Positions 1 through 5,498 of a stretch of 10,893 nt of DNA are shown piece by piece. The notes beneath the pieces are model-generated. The model was not told the DNA's origin and did not search any database. It was given only the letters and a program-made list of their open reading frames with translations. The stretch is from a bacterium (GTDB lineage Bacteria; Patescibacteriota; Minisyncoccia; Moranbacterales; DUUL01): assembly GCA_030641245.1 (NCBI GenBank), contig DAOWHU010000084.1:1-10893 (forward strand). Reading direction: 5' to 3'. Numbering within the stretch: position 1 is the stretch's first letter; each line of letters starts with the position of its first letter. The position numbers and the translations under genes are program-made.

Positions 1-311
1 ACAGTTATAATTTCACCAGTAGTGAGTTCTTTATTAATTGATAAGACATTTTTTAAAGAACCTTTAACTAGTGCCCCGTCAAATAACAGACAGTTATTAG
101 TTATATTTTGTCCAGCAATAATCGAATGGCATCCCTCTGTAACAGATTTTACCCGGAAACAGTTTTTAGGTAACAATCCTCTTTTATCAAGTTGGAGCTT
201 TTTGTCTATCTGAACATGAGGCTTGCAGCTAGAAGATAGATAATCAACTCCATAAACTAATTTTTCACGGTCAAACACCCAACCACTTTGTTTGGTTATT
301 ATATGTATCAT
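1..311 (-). CDS. Unrecognised protein, N-terminal part (runs off the left edge)
   Basis: An open frame of 103 codons runs from ATG at 311 to the window edge without a stop. It begins MIHIITKQSGWVFDREKLVY. The start is well fixed: AGGAGG lies 5 nt upstream (317-322), and a consensus-like promoter lies at 356-384. I see no signal peptide or membrane segment. The visible part is soluble-looking, with alternating polar and hydrophobic residues and four Cys (residues 29, 51, 60 and 73) scattered singly rather than in a CxxC pair. I do not recognise a family, and the C-terminal part is missing. Its own promoter and the terminator at 401-437 make it a separate transcription unit from the hydrolase gene upstream. 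Confidence that it is a real gene is high; its function is unknown. Confidence 0.75.
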   Translation of the reverse strand, partial: MIHIITKQSGWVFDREKLVYGVDYLSSSCKPHVQIDKKLQLDKRGLLPKNCFRVKSVTEGCHSIIAGQNITNNCLLFDGALVKGSLKNVLSINKELTTGEIIT

Positions 312-316
312 GACAT

Positions 317-322
317 CCTCCT
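317..322 (-). promoter_or_regulatory. Ribosome binding site AGGAGG for the left-edge gene
   Basis: AGGAGG on the minus strand, 5 nt before the ATG at 311. It decides the start of the left-edge gene. It stands out because the neighbouring hydrolase gene has no such site at a usable distance. Confidence 0.8.
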
Positions 323-355
323 TGCAAAAAAATAGGTTATTTTTATTTTCGAGTT

Positions 356-384
356 ATAATATCATTTGTGATAGTTTTAGTCAA
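356..384 (-). promoter_or_regulatory. Sigma-70-like promoter of the left-edge gene
   Basis: On the minus strand, TTGACT (384-379) and TATTAT (361-356) are separated by exactly 17 nt. Both hexamers are close to consensus. This puts the transcription start near 349 and leaves a leader of about 38 nt before the ATG at 311. Confidence 0.75.
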
Positions 385-400
385 TGGTGAATGTGCTTTT

Positions 401-437
401 TTAAATAAAAAAACTGTTACGTAGTACGCTACGAAAC
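401..437 (-). terminator. Intrinsic terminator after the alpha/beta hydrolase gene
   Basis: On the minus strand, GTTTCGTAG and CTACGTAAC pair as 8 of 9 bp (one A-A mismatch) around a CGTA loop (437-416). The run TTTTTTT (413-407) follows 2 nt later. It begins about 10 nt after the stop codon of the hydrolase gene, and the next gene's promoter starts just beyond it. Confidence 0.7.
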
Positions 438-446
438 AAGAAGTAT

Positions 447-1190
447 TTATTTTTTTAATTTTTCCAGAATTTTCTTGTTTACCAACTCAACCTCATCATC
501 GTTAAAGCGGTAGTCATGACCAATTTTAGGAATGGGGATGAATTTTTTGGGTTGGTTGGCGTTGGCGTAAAGTTTTTTTACTTCTTCGGGTGGAACCAAC
601 TCATCTAATTCTCCGGCGACTAAGATTATTGGAACTTTTATTTTTTTGATATCACCAAAAGCGTCATATTGATCTCGGTCTAAGACGTGGTTAAAAGGGA
701 CATTAAATTCGATAATTTTTTCTCGATCGAATGGCAAGTCTCTTTTCCCAAAGTAGCCAGTCTTTTTCCAGTCTTCACGCTTCTTTCCCTTGATTGGTCC
801 GGCTGAGGGCATAATTCCTATTACTGAAGAAATTCTAGGGTCGCGAGCGGCGTAGAGAATCGACATTTGTCCGCCTCGGCTATGTCCGCCTAGCAGAATA
901 TGTTTATAATCTTTTTGCTGGAGCATATATTTTAGAACATTTTCAATGTCTTTTAGATATTGAGTAATAGTATAGTCAGAAATATCGCCATCACTTTCCC
1001 AAACTCCGGTCGGATCAAATCTAACTACCAGGTAGCCTCTTTCGTTTAATCGTTTAGCTAATTCCAAAAGTCCGGTATAATCTTTGGAATCTAAAAATCC
1101 TGGACAAATAATGGCCAGTTTGTTGGTTTCAGCTTCGTGAATTGTGGCATCCAAATTGCCTTTAGTGGATGGAATTTTAATATCTTTCAT
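447..1190 (-). CDS. Alpha/beta hydrolase (serine hydrolase, esterase/acyltransferase-like)
   Basis: A 247-residue single-domain alpha/beta hydrolase, the usual size for the fold. The nucleophile elbow GGHSRGG puts the catalytic Ser at 104. The acid is probably Asp196 in VAGELDELVP, and the base His225 in KIGHDYR. The stretch CPGFLDSKD (29-37) is the oxyanion-hole loop after the first strand, and RFDPTGVWESDG (57-68) is the typical second loop. There is no signal peptide, so it should be cytoplasmic. The substrate cannot be read from sequence; related proteins hydrolyse esters or small peptides. The start at 1190 is forced because an in-frame TAA lies four codons upstream. No Shine-Dalgarno is close: GAGGA lies about 16 nt away. 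A hairpin terminator follows the gene. The family is sure; the substrate is unknown. Confidence 0.9.
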   Translation of the reverse strand: MKDIKIPSTKGNLDATIHEAETNKLAIICPGFLDSKDYTGLLELAKRLNERGYLVVRFDPTGVWESDGDISDYTITQYLKDIENVLKYMLQQKDYKHILLGGHSRGGQMSILYAARDPRISSVIGIMPSAGPIKGKKREDWKKTGYFGKRDLPFDREKIIEFNVPFNHVLDRDQYDAFGDIKKIKVPIILVAGELDELVPPEEVKKLYANANQPKKFIPIPKIGHDYRFNDDEVELVNKKILEKLKK

Positions 1191-1230
1191 AATTTTTTAT
1201 TAATTATCCTCAACAGGACAGGCGTAATCT

Positions 1231-1252
1231 GTTACTGAACATGTTAAGTAAC
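1231..1252. repeat. 22-bp near-perfect palindrome between two genes
   Basis: GTTACTGAACA is followed directly by TGTTAAGTAAC, an 11+11 bp palindrome with one mismatched pair. It lies just after the stop of the NTF2-like gene and about 40 nt before the start of the hydrolase gene. No T-run follows on the minus strand, so it is not a standard terminator. It could be an operator for the hydrolase gene or an RNA hairpin that protects the upstream message. Confidence 0.5.
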
Positions 1253-1258
1253 AATAAA

Positions 1259-1612
1259 TTATTTTTTTAATTCGAGGGTATGATGAAAAAAAGTGCATAA
1301 GCCTTGGTCGTTAAATTCAATTAAATAAGTTCCAGCCAGATTTTTTTCGGTATCTTTTTTTGTATTATAATATTTTAGGGTCCAAATTACAGAATGTTTA
1401 TTTTCGCAACTTGAGAAAACTTTGAAATCTAAACGAATATCTTCTTGGTTCTTGATAACTTGCCATTCTTGAGCTAGTTTATCAAAATCTTTCAACTTAA
1501 CAAATGGAGTTTCATGATAAACGACATTTTTATCAAACAAACTCAAAACTTTCTCAATATCATGAGCTTCCCAATAATTCTTAAATTTTTCTAACCACGT
1601 CTCTATATTCAT
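1259..1612 (-). CDS. NTF2/SnoaL-like domain protein
   Basis: The 117-residue protein starts MNIETWLEKFKNYWEAHDIE and continues with VLSLFDKNVVYHETPF. This pattern, a first helix followed by 'HDIEKVLSLFD' and a 'YHETPF' strand, is typical of the NTF2-like/SnoaL cone-shaped alpha+beta barrel. The family includes small isomerases, polyketide cyclases and many proteins of unknown role, so no reaction can be named. No signal peptide or membrane segment is visible. I chose the ATG at 1612 because the domain begins there and the length fits the family. An ATG at 1660 would add 16 unrelated residues and overlap the end of the glycosyltransferase frame by 19 nt. Neither start has a good ribosome binding site, so translation may be coupled to the gene upstream. 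Confidence 0.75.
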   Translation of the reverse strand: MNIETWLEKFKNYWEAHDIEKVLSLFDKNVVYHETPFVKLKDFDKLAQEWQVIKNQEDIRLDFKVFSSCENKHSVIWTLKYYNTKKDTEKNLAGTYLIEFNDQGLCTFFHHTLELKK

Positions 1613-1641
1613 ATTAATTGGAAATTGAATTATTGATTGTT

Positions 1642-2808
1642 TTACAGTACATCTTTCCAAAACAATCTCTCCGTCTTGCTCGAAGCATCGGTTCCAGTTT
1701 CTTTCTTTGGTTCCGGTCTTGGAATATCGGTTGAATCAATTTCTAGTTCCATAACCATTATTTGACCGAATTGAACGCTTTTTTTCAAAGTAGTATGTTC
1801 ACTAACAGATTTAGAAACTGATTTGTAGCCACCTTTAATAGTATTAACAGCAAAAACTTCTTGTTTTTCGTATAATTCTTTTTCATTACTTACAAAATCC
1901 CAATCAGTACCTGGTCTTTTTTGGATTAGTAAATATTTCAAGGGTTGTTTGTATTCGGCCTTGGTCCAAACTAGAACATGTTTTTCTTGAGTATTCTCAG
2001 TGATATGGTCAACTGCTTTTTTGAATTGTCCCAAGGTTATTCCGTCATCTTTTTTGAGAATTAAAGTTCGATCAGTTTCTACCGATCCGATTTGAGAAAG
2101 TTTCATTTCGACAAACCACTGTTTGGTTCCGTATAAGTTTAAAAGCAAAATCGCCGAAACAATTAAACCTGATAGCAATAAGGCTTGTTTGGGAAATTTT
2201 TTGTCTAACCAAACTAGGAATAAACCAATGATAATAAAGGGAACCGGGAAGACTGGCACAAAATAACGCGGTCGTAAACCGTAAGAGGTACTAATAGTTA
2301 ATAGAAAAAAGAGTGAAATCCAAATTGGCATCAAGAATAGGAAATTCTTCTTGGCTCGCTTTTTTTCTTTTCGATAAAGATAGATTGATAAATGGATTCC
2401 CAACGCCATGGAAAATAATCCGAAAGCAACTGGGATCGGATCAGATTTTTTACCGGATCGATGTTCAAAGGAAGTCGTGATTAAAAAATAAGCCTTAGCT
2501 TGTTCTCGGAAATTTCGGATAAGTTTTTCATTGAAAGTTTTATCGTCGCGAGATTTTTCGCTAAAAGCCCCGAAGAAATTTTTGGTGTTACTGCCGTTAG
2601 TTTTAAGGTCGCTGATAATTACAGGAGTGTAAGTGATCAGAATTACCAATAAAGCCATTCTGAAAGAGATCAGAATATTTTTTGAAAAAACCTTTTTTAG
2701 ATTTTTTCCAAGCTTTTTAAATTCAAAAAATTTGAAATGATGAAGGAAAAATAGGCCTGATATTCCAATCAAGCTGAAGAAAGCATAGAAATGAAATTGA
2801 GAAGCCAT
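1642..2808 (-). CDS. C-terminal part of a GT39-like glycosyltransferase
   Basis: Residues 1-225 of this 388-residue frame hold about six membrane segments (near 5-23, 46-65, 127-145, 155-172, 183-200 and 208-225). A soluble C-terminal domain of about 160 residues follows. The passage SYGLRPRYFVPVFPVPFIII (175-194) resembles the late membrane region of ArnT/PMT-like GT-C glycosyltransferases, which move sugars from a lipid carrier on the outer face of the membrane. The apparent start at 2808 is only an internal Met with no ribosome binding site. The nine codons before it are in frame and fit the protein, and TAG and TAA precede them. The catalytic Asp motif lies in the other fragment, so this part alone should be inactive. 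The tail (361-380) is rich in Pro, Glu, Lys and Thr. Confidence 0.7.
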   Translation of the reverse strand: MASQFHFYAFFSLIGISGLFFLHHFKFFEFKKLGKNLKKVFSKNILISFRMALLVILITYTPVIISDLKTNGSNTKNFFGAFSEKSRDDKTFNEKLIRNFREQAKAYFLITTSFEHRSGKKSDPIPVAFGLFSMALGIHLSIYLYRKEKKRAKKNFLFLMPIWISLFFLLTISTSYGLRPRYFVPVFPVPFIIIGLFLVWLDKKFPKQALLLSGLIVSAILLLNLYGTKQWFVEMKLSQIGSVETDRTLILKKDDGITLGQFKKAVDHITENTQEKHVLVWTKAEYKQPLKYLLIQKRPGTDWDFVSNEKELYEKQEVFAVNTIKGGYKSVSKSVSEHTTLKKSVQFGQIMVMELEIDSTDIPRPEPKKETGTDASSKTERLFWKDVL

Positions 2809-2835
2809 TGAACATCCGAGAGCCCAAAGACACAG

Positions 2836-2841
2836 CTATTA
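2836..2841 (-). other. Tandem in-frame stop codons TAA TAG inside the glycosyltransferase
   Basis: On the minus strand the frame reads AGA TTA TAA TAG CTG TGT CTT TGG. The distance between the two fragments' codons is a multiple of three, so this is not a frameshift. Removing these six bases would leave an uninterrupted protein reading NDRL-LCLWALG. Confidence 0.85.
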
Positions 2842-3357
2842 TAATCTGTCGTTCAATTTTTTACTTTGAGCAAAACGCAACATTCCATAAAAAGTCAGCA
2901 AAACTAAAAATGGGACTGAATTAGGATTCCAAGCAAAACGTGAATATTGGATTACTAGAAAAGATAAGCCGTATAAAGAGGTGATTATCAGGGAATGTCG
3001 TGGAGAAAAATAGAGACGACAAAAAATGAATAATAAAGGGATAGTTAAAATTGACATTATTAAATCGAAGTAAGCAAAGGCGGCTGGATCGGTAGAATTT
3101 AGAAGAGCAGCCGGTAAGTATTGAAAATAGTAATAGGCCGGTCCTAAATGAAGATAGTCTTGGCCAACTTTAGTGGCTCGTGGTCCCAAAAGGGGCAGTT
3201 CACTTGGTCCATTTTTAACAGCTTCAACTAACAAGGTGGCATCTCGACCTTGATCCCACTTAAAGAATAACCATTCACTATGCTGCCAAGTTCGCAAAAA
3301 TATCGCCGATAGCATTATCACCGCAAATATTCCCCAAAATAATTTATCGTGTCTCAT
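2839..3357 (-). CDS. N-terminal part of a GT39-like glycosyltransferase
   Basis: From the ATG at 3357 this is 172 residues: MRHDKLFWGIFAVIMLSAIF is the first membrane helix, followed by KWDQGRDA (34-41), a DxGRD motif of the kind that carries the catalytic Asp in GT39/GT83 GT-C enzymes. Then come LLGPRA, YLHLGPAYYYFQYLP (near 68-82), a second hydrophobic stretch, and RFAWNPNSVPF (140-150). All of these are typical of the N-terminal half of PMT/ArnT-like enzymes in Patescibacteria. The frame is open back to a TTG at 3435, but that start overlaps the end of the small gene upstream and adds 26 unrelated residues, so I reject it. No good Shine-Dalgarno precedes 3357. The frame ends at TAA followed at once by TAG, and the rest of the protein continues after them. 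Confidence 0.7.
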   Translation of the reverse strand: MRHDKLFWGIFAVIMLSAIFLRTWQHSEWLFFKWDQGRDATLLVEAVKNGPSELPLLGPRATKVGQDYLHLGPAYYYFQYLPAALLNSTDPAAFAYFDLIMSILTIPLLFIFCRLYFSPRHSLIITSLYGLSFLVIQYSRFAWNPNSVPFLVLLTFYGMLRFAQSKKLNDRL

Positions 3358-3364
3358 CCTTGTA

Positions 3365-3406
3365 AAATAAAAAATTAGAAATGGGCAGGAGTTGGGCTTC
3401 TCCTGC
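3365..3406 (-). terminator. Hairpin after the 58-codon gene, possible terminator or attenuator
   Basis: On the minus strand GCAGGAG and CTCCTGC (3406-3400 and 3391-3385) form a 7-bp stem around an 8-nt loop. A T-rich tract containing TTTTTT and TTTT follows about 10 nt later and runs up to the glycosyltransferase start. The hairpin begins 9 nt after the small gene's stop. The T-run is further from the stem than in a standard terminator, so it may be a weak or conditional one. Confidence 0.45.
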
Positions 3407-3415
3407 TGGAATTGG

Positions 3416-3592
3416 TTATGAAAAGATTGCGTCAAAATTTGACCACCACTTGCTTGGATGACCTTTTGCGTTGTAAGGTCTTTTGATAATCATTTTTTTC
3501 AAAATTTTCAAAAATAATTTTGCGTTTTTATCACCGGTCTTTATTGAAGTCCGATGTTTTTTCGAGAGAAATCGTTTTTCCAAATCAGTCAT
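3416..3592 (-). CDS. Small basic protein of 58 residues, unrecognised
   Basis: ATG at 3592 to TAA at 3416-3418 encodes 58 residues beginning MTDLEKRFLSKKHRTSIKTG and ending KWWSNFDAIFS. The start is supported by AAAGGAGGT, a nine-base match to the anti-16S sequence, with AGGAGG 5 nt from the ATG. It is one of the two strongest ribosome binding sites in the window. The protein is rich in Lys and Arg (K/R clusters near 5-18 and 29-37), has a Trp-Trp pair at 49-50 and has no membrane helix. It could bind nucleic acid or ribosomes, but that rests on charge alone. A hairpin follows directly, and the broken glycosyltransferase gene starts 58 nt after its stop. I do not recognise a family. Confidence 0.65.
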   Translation of the reverse strand: MTDLEKRFLSKKHRTSIKTGDKNAKLFLKILKKMIIKRPYNAKGHPSKWWSNFDAIFS

Positions 3593-3596
3593 ATTT

Positions 3597-3605
3597 ACCT
3601 CCTTT
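3597..3605 (-). promoter_or_regulatory. Perfect Shine-Dalgarno AAAGGAGGT for the 58-codon gene
   Basis: AAAGGAGGT on the minus strand with 4 nt (AAAT) between its last base and the ATG at 3592. This is the main evidence that the 58-codon frame is a real gene. Confidence 0.8.
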
Positions 3606-3641
3606 GGCCCAATTCTAATTTTTTATTTATTTAATATAGAA

Positions 3642-3650
3642 ATAATAACA
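3642..3650 (-). promoter_or_regulatory. Possible extended -10 promoter of the 58-codon gene
   Basis: On the minus strand TGTTATTAT (3650-3642) is a TGN-extended -10 box. No good -35 hexamer is present at 16-18 nt. A start near 3635 would give a leader of about 43 nt. Confidence 0.35.
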
Positions 3651-3682
3651 CAAAAAAATTATTTTCTGCAGATAAAAACTTA

Positions 3683-3745
3683 GATCATTGAAAATTTAGA
3701 AATTGATCATTGATTGAAAATTGAAAATTGTGAATTGAAAATTTA
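3683..3745. repeat. AT-rich short tandem-like repeats (TTGAAAATT units)
   Basis: Four copies of TTGAAAATT occur between 3688 and 3743, and GATCATTGA occurs twice (3683-3691 and 3705-3713). They lie in the gap between the small gene and the ATPase gene. The pattern looks like expanding simple sequence rather than a regulated site. Confidence 0.55.
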
Positions 3746-3771
3746 AATTATTTTTTTAAAAAAAATAATTT
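3745..3771 (-). terminator. A/T-only palindrome just after the YifB/ComM gene
   Basis: AAATTA, a T7 run, an A8 run and TAATTT form a 13-bp inverted repeat starting 4 nt after the TAG stop of the ATPase gene. It contains only A and T, so the stem is weak, but on either strand it places a U-run after the stem arm. It may act as a poor bidirectional terminator. Confidence 0.4.
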
Positions 3772-3775
3772 AGCC

Positions 3776-5299
3776 CTATTCTTCTCTAAACTTATACTGA
3801 ATCGCTTCCGCCAGATGATTGACGTTAATGTTTTTAGCGCCTTCTAAATCAGCAATGGTTCGGGCTACTTTAAGAAGTCTAAAATAGGTTCGAGGAGAGA
3901 AGTGCATTTTATGAATAGCATTTCTTAAAAGTTCTTTTTCGGGTTCGCCGATTGGACAGAATTTTTTTAGGTGTCGATTATTCATTTCAGCGTTAGTAAA
4001 AATATTAGTTTTCTTAAATCTTTTCAGTTGATTCTTTCGAGCCTCGATAATTCGTTCTCGGGTAGCTTCGCTTTTTTCGGCTAATTGTTCCTGGGTTATT
4101 TTTTCAAATTTCAATCTAGGAACTTCGATTTGCAAATCAATTCTATCTAGAATTGGTTCTGATAATTTTTTCTTGTAATTATTGATTTGGTTAGGAGTGC
4201 AGGTGCATTCTTTTTCAAGATCGGTGGCATTCCCGCAAGGACAAGGATTCATAGCAGCCACTAACATAAATTTAGCCGGAAAAAGTAAAGTTCCATGAGC
4301 TCGTGAAATGGAAACTTCGCCATCTTCTAGAGGTTGGCGAAGATTTTCGATCAAAGATCTGGTAAATTCGGGAAATTCATCTAAAAATAAAACCCCTCGA
4401 TTAGCTAAGGATATTTCTCCTGGACGAGGAAAGGTTCCGCCACCAACTAAGGCTACAGCCGAAGCACTGTGATGAGGACTTCTAAAGGGACGCTCGGTAA
4501 TTAAGGGTTGTTTGTTGTTAGTTATGCCAGCAATCGAATATAATTTAGTAACTTCAAAAGCTTCTTCTCTAGATAGCGGAGGCATAATAGAGGGAATGGC
4601 TTTGGCCAACATTGTTTTTCCAGAACCAGGAGGGCCAGACATTAAAATATTATGGCCACCGGCCACGGAAATTTCTAGGGCTCGTTTGGCATGTTCTTGT
4701 CCTTTAATGTAACAAAAATCGGAAGAGGATGACTTGCTGGGGATATTTTCTAGATCGATAATTTGCTTAGCAAATTTTTTAAAACGCTTCTTTTGAAGTT
4801 GATCAGTAAATTCTTTTAGGGTGTTGATTGGGAAAACATTAATATCTTCAACCAGATTAGCTTCCCGGGCTACTTTTTCGGAAAGAAAAATATTTTTGAT
4901 TCCATGATCTTTCAGTGACAGCGCAATTGGTAAAATCCCTTTGTTATCTCGTAGTCGACCATCCAAAGATAACTCGCTCAAAAAGACTGAATTTTTTGGT
5001 AGAGAGTCGATTTGTTTAGTGGCCAAAAGTATTCCTAAGGCAATCGGAAAATCAAAATAAGGGCCTTCTTTTTTGAGATCGGCCGGGGCTAAATTAACAG
5101 TGATTCTTCCAAAAAAATGAGGAGGTTTGAAGCCCGAATTTTTAATAGCGCTAGAAACTCGTTCTTTTGATTCTTTAACCGCCATATCAGGTAGACCAAC
5201 AATAGTAAAAACCGGTTGACCGACAAAAGTATCAACTTCGATTTCGATTAATTTACCGTCTAGCCCGAAGATGGACGCTGAATAAACCCTGGATGACAT
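3776..5299 (-). CDS. comM: YifB/ComM-family Mg-chelatase-like AAA+ ATPase
   Basis: A 507-residue protein of normal length for the family. Residues 1-170 are the YifB N-terminal domain of the Lon-protease S5-like fold (VGLPDMAVKESKERVSSAIK, ITVNLAPADLKKEG, FDFPIALG). The AAA+ core follows, with Walker A GPPGSGKT (222-229), RPFRSPHHSAS (270-280), Walker B VLFLDEFPEF (303-312), a sensor region AAMNPCPCG (348-356) with CTC (365-367) that looks metal-binding, DRIDLQIEVP (385-394), and the C-terminal SPRTYFRLLKVARTIADLEG (468-487). In naturally competent bacteria ComM is a hexameric helicase that extends branch migration of incoming DNA during transformation, so this gene may belong to DNA uptake and recombination. 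The start at 5299 has no clear Shine-Dalgarno. It is divergent from the ABC exporter gene across 199 bp. Confidence 0.93.
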   Translation of the reverse strand: MSSRVYSASIFGLDGKLIEIEVDTFVGQPVFTIVGLPDMAVKESKERVSSAIKNSGFKPPHFFGRITVNLAPADLKKEGPYFDFPIALGILLATKQIDSLPKNSVFLSELSLDGRLRDNKGILPIALSLKDHGIKNIFLSEKVAREANLVEDINVFPINTLKEFTDQLQKKRFKKFAKQIIDLENIPSKSSSSDFCYIKGQEHAKRALEISVAGGHNILMSGPPGSGKTMLAKAIPSIMPPLSREEAFEVTKLYSIAGITNNKQPLITERPFRSPHHSASAVALVGGGTFPRPGEISLANRGVLFLDEFPEFTRSLIENLRQPLEDGEVSISRAHGTLLFPAKFMLVAAMNPCPCGNATDLEKECTCTPNQINNYKKKLSEPILDRIDLQIEVPRLKFEKITQEQLAEKSEATRERIIEARKNQLKRFKKTNIFTNAEMNNRHLKKFCPIGEPEKELLRNAIHKMHFSPRTYFRLLKVARTIADLEGAKNINVNHLAEAIQYKFREE

Positions 5300-5313
5300 T
5301 TTTTGAAGAACCT

Positions 5314-5387
5314 ATGATTTTAGTAAACTTCTTTGTTGAAATTTGCGCGCTTCGCTCAATTTCGCCTCGAATTTCACTTAAAATCAT
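5314..5387. repeat. Nested inverted repeats in the leader of the YifB/ComM gene
   Basis: ATGATTTTAGT (5314-5324) and ACTTAAAATCAT (5376-5387) pair as 11 bp with one bulged base. Inside them, TGAAATT (5337-5343) pairs with AATTTCA (5370-5376) or partly with AATTTC (5358-5363), so two folds compete. A GC-rich island GCGCGCTTCGC (5345-5355) sits in the middle of otherwise AT-rich sequence. As minus-strand RNA it would lie 15-88 nt before the ATPase start. Confidence 0.5.
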
Positions 5388-5427
5388 TGGTCCCATTATT
5401 TTTTAATTTTATACTTTTTAGTGAGTT

Positions 5428-5455
5428 TTGTTTTTGCTCATTTCTATGCGATAAT
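5428..5455 (+). promoter_or_regulatory. Promoter of the ABC exporter / PCMT operon
   Basis: TTGTTT (5428-5433), a 16-nt spacer and GATAAT (5450-5455), preceded by TGC as an extended -10. The expected transcription start near 5462 leaves a leader of about 37 nt. An ATG at 5483 opens a 10-codon frame that ends at 5515, inside the exporter gene. It is a possible upstream frame with no ribosome binding site. Confidence 0.55.
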
Positions 5456-5498
5456 AATCTTGTTATTACGATTTTAACATAAATGAAACATTATTTAA

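Larger units (their letters stand above)
1642..3357 (-). pseudogene. GT39-like membrane glycosyltransferase broken by tandem stops TAA TAG
   Basis: The two open frames described separately below lie in the same reading frame and make one protein of about 570 codons (572 positions from the ATG at 3357). They are separated only by TAA TAG (2841-2836) and nine sense codons reading LCLWALGCS. The joined sequence runs without a shift across the typical family passage, from the RFAWNPNS loop in the first half to the QFHFYAFF helix in the second. No other frameshift or stop is visible in either half. It is probably a recently inactivated or split gene. Reading through two different stops is possible but less likely, since other genes here use TAA and TAG as true stops. 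Confidence 0.75.

Noticed and set aside
22..213. A 63-residue plus-strand frame near the left edge
   Set aside because: It is antisense to the left-edge minus-strand gene, which has a matching promoter and AGGAGG. The plus frame has no ribosome binding site.
2836..2841. An alternative genetic code reading TAA or TAG as an amino acid
   Set aside because: Other genes here end properly at TAA or TAG with family-normal lengths (ABC exporter, PCMT, YifB), so recoding is not supported.
3358..3435. Upstream extension of the glycosyltransferase to 3435
   Set aside because: The codon at 3435 is TTG, overlaps the small gene's end and adds residues unlike the family. The membrane helix starts at the ATG at 3357.
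3483..3683. A 66-residue plus-strand frame
   Set aside because: It is antisense to the 58-codon gene that has the perfect Shine-Dalgarno. Its own start has no ribosome binding site and its composition is Phe-rich from T-runs.
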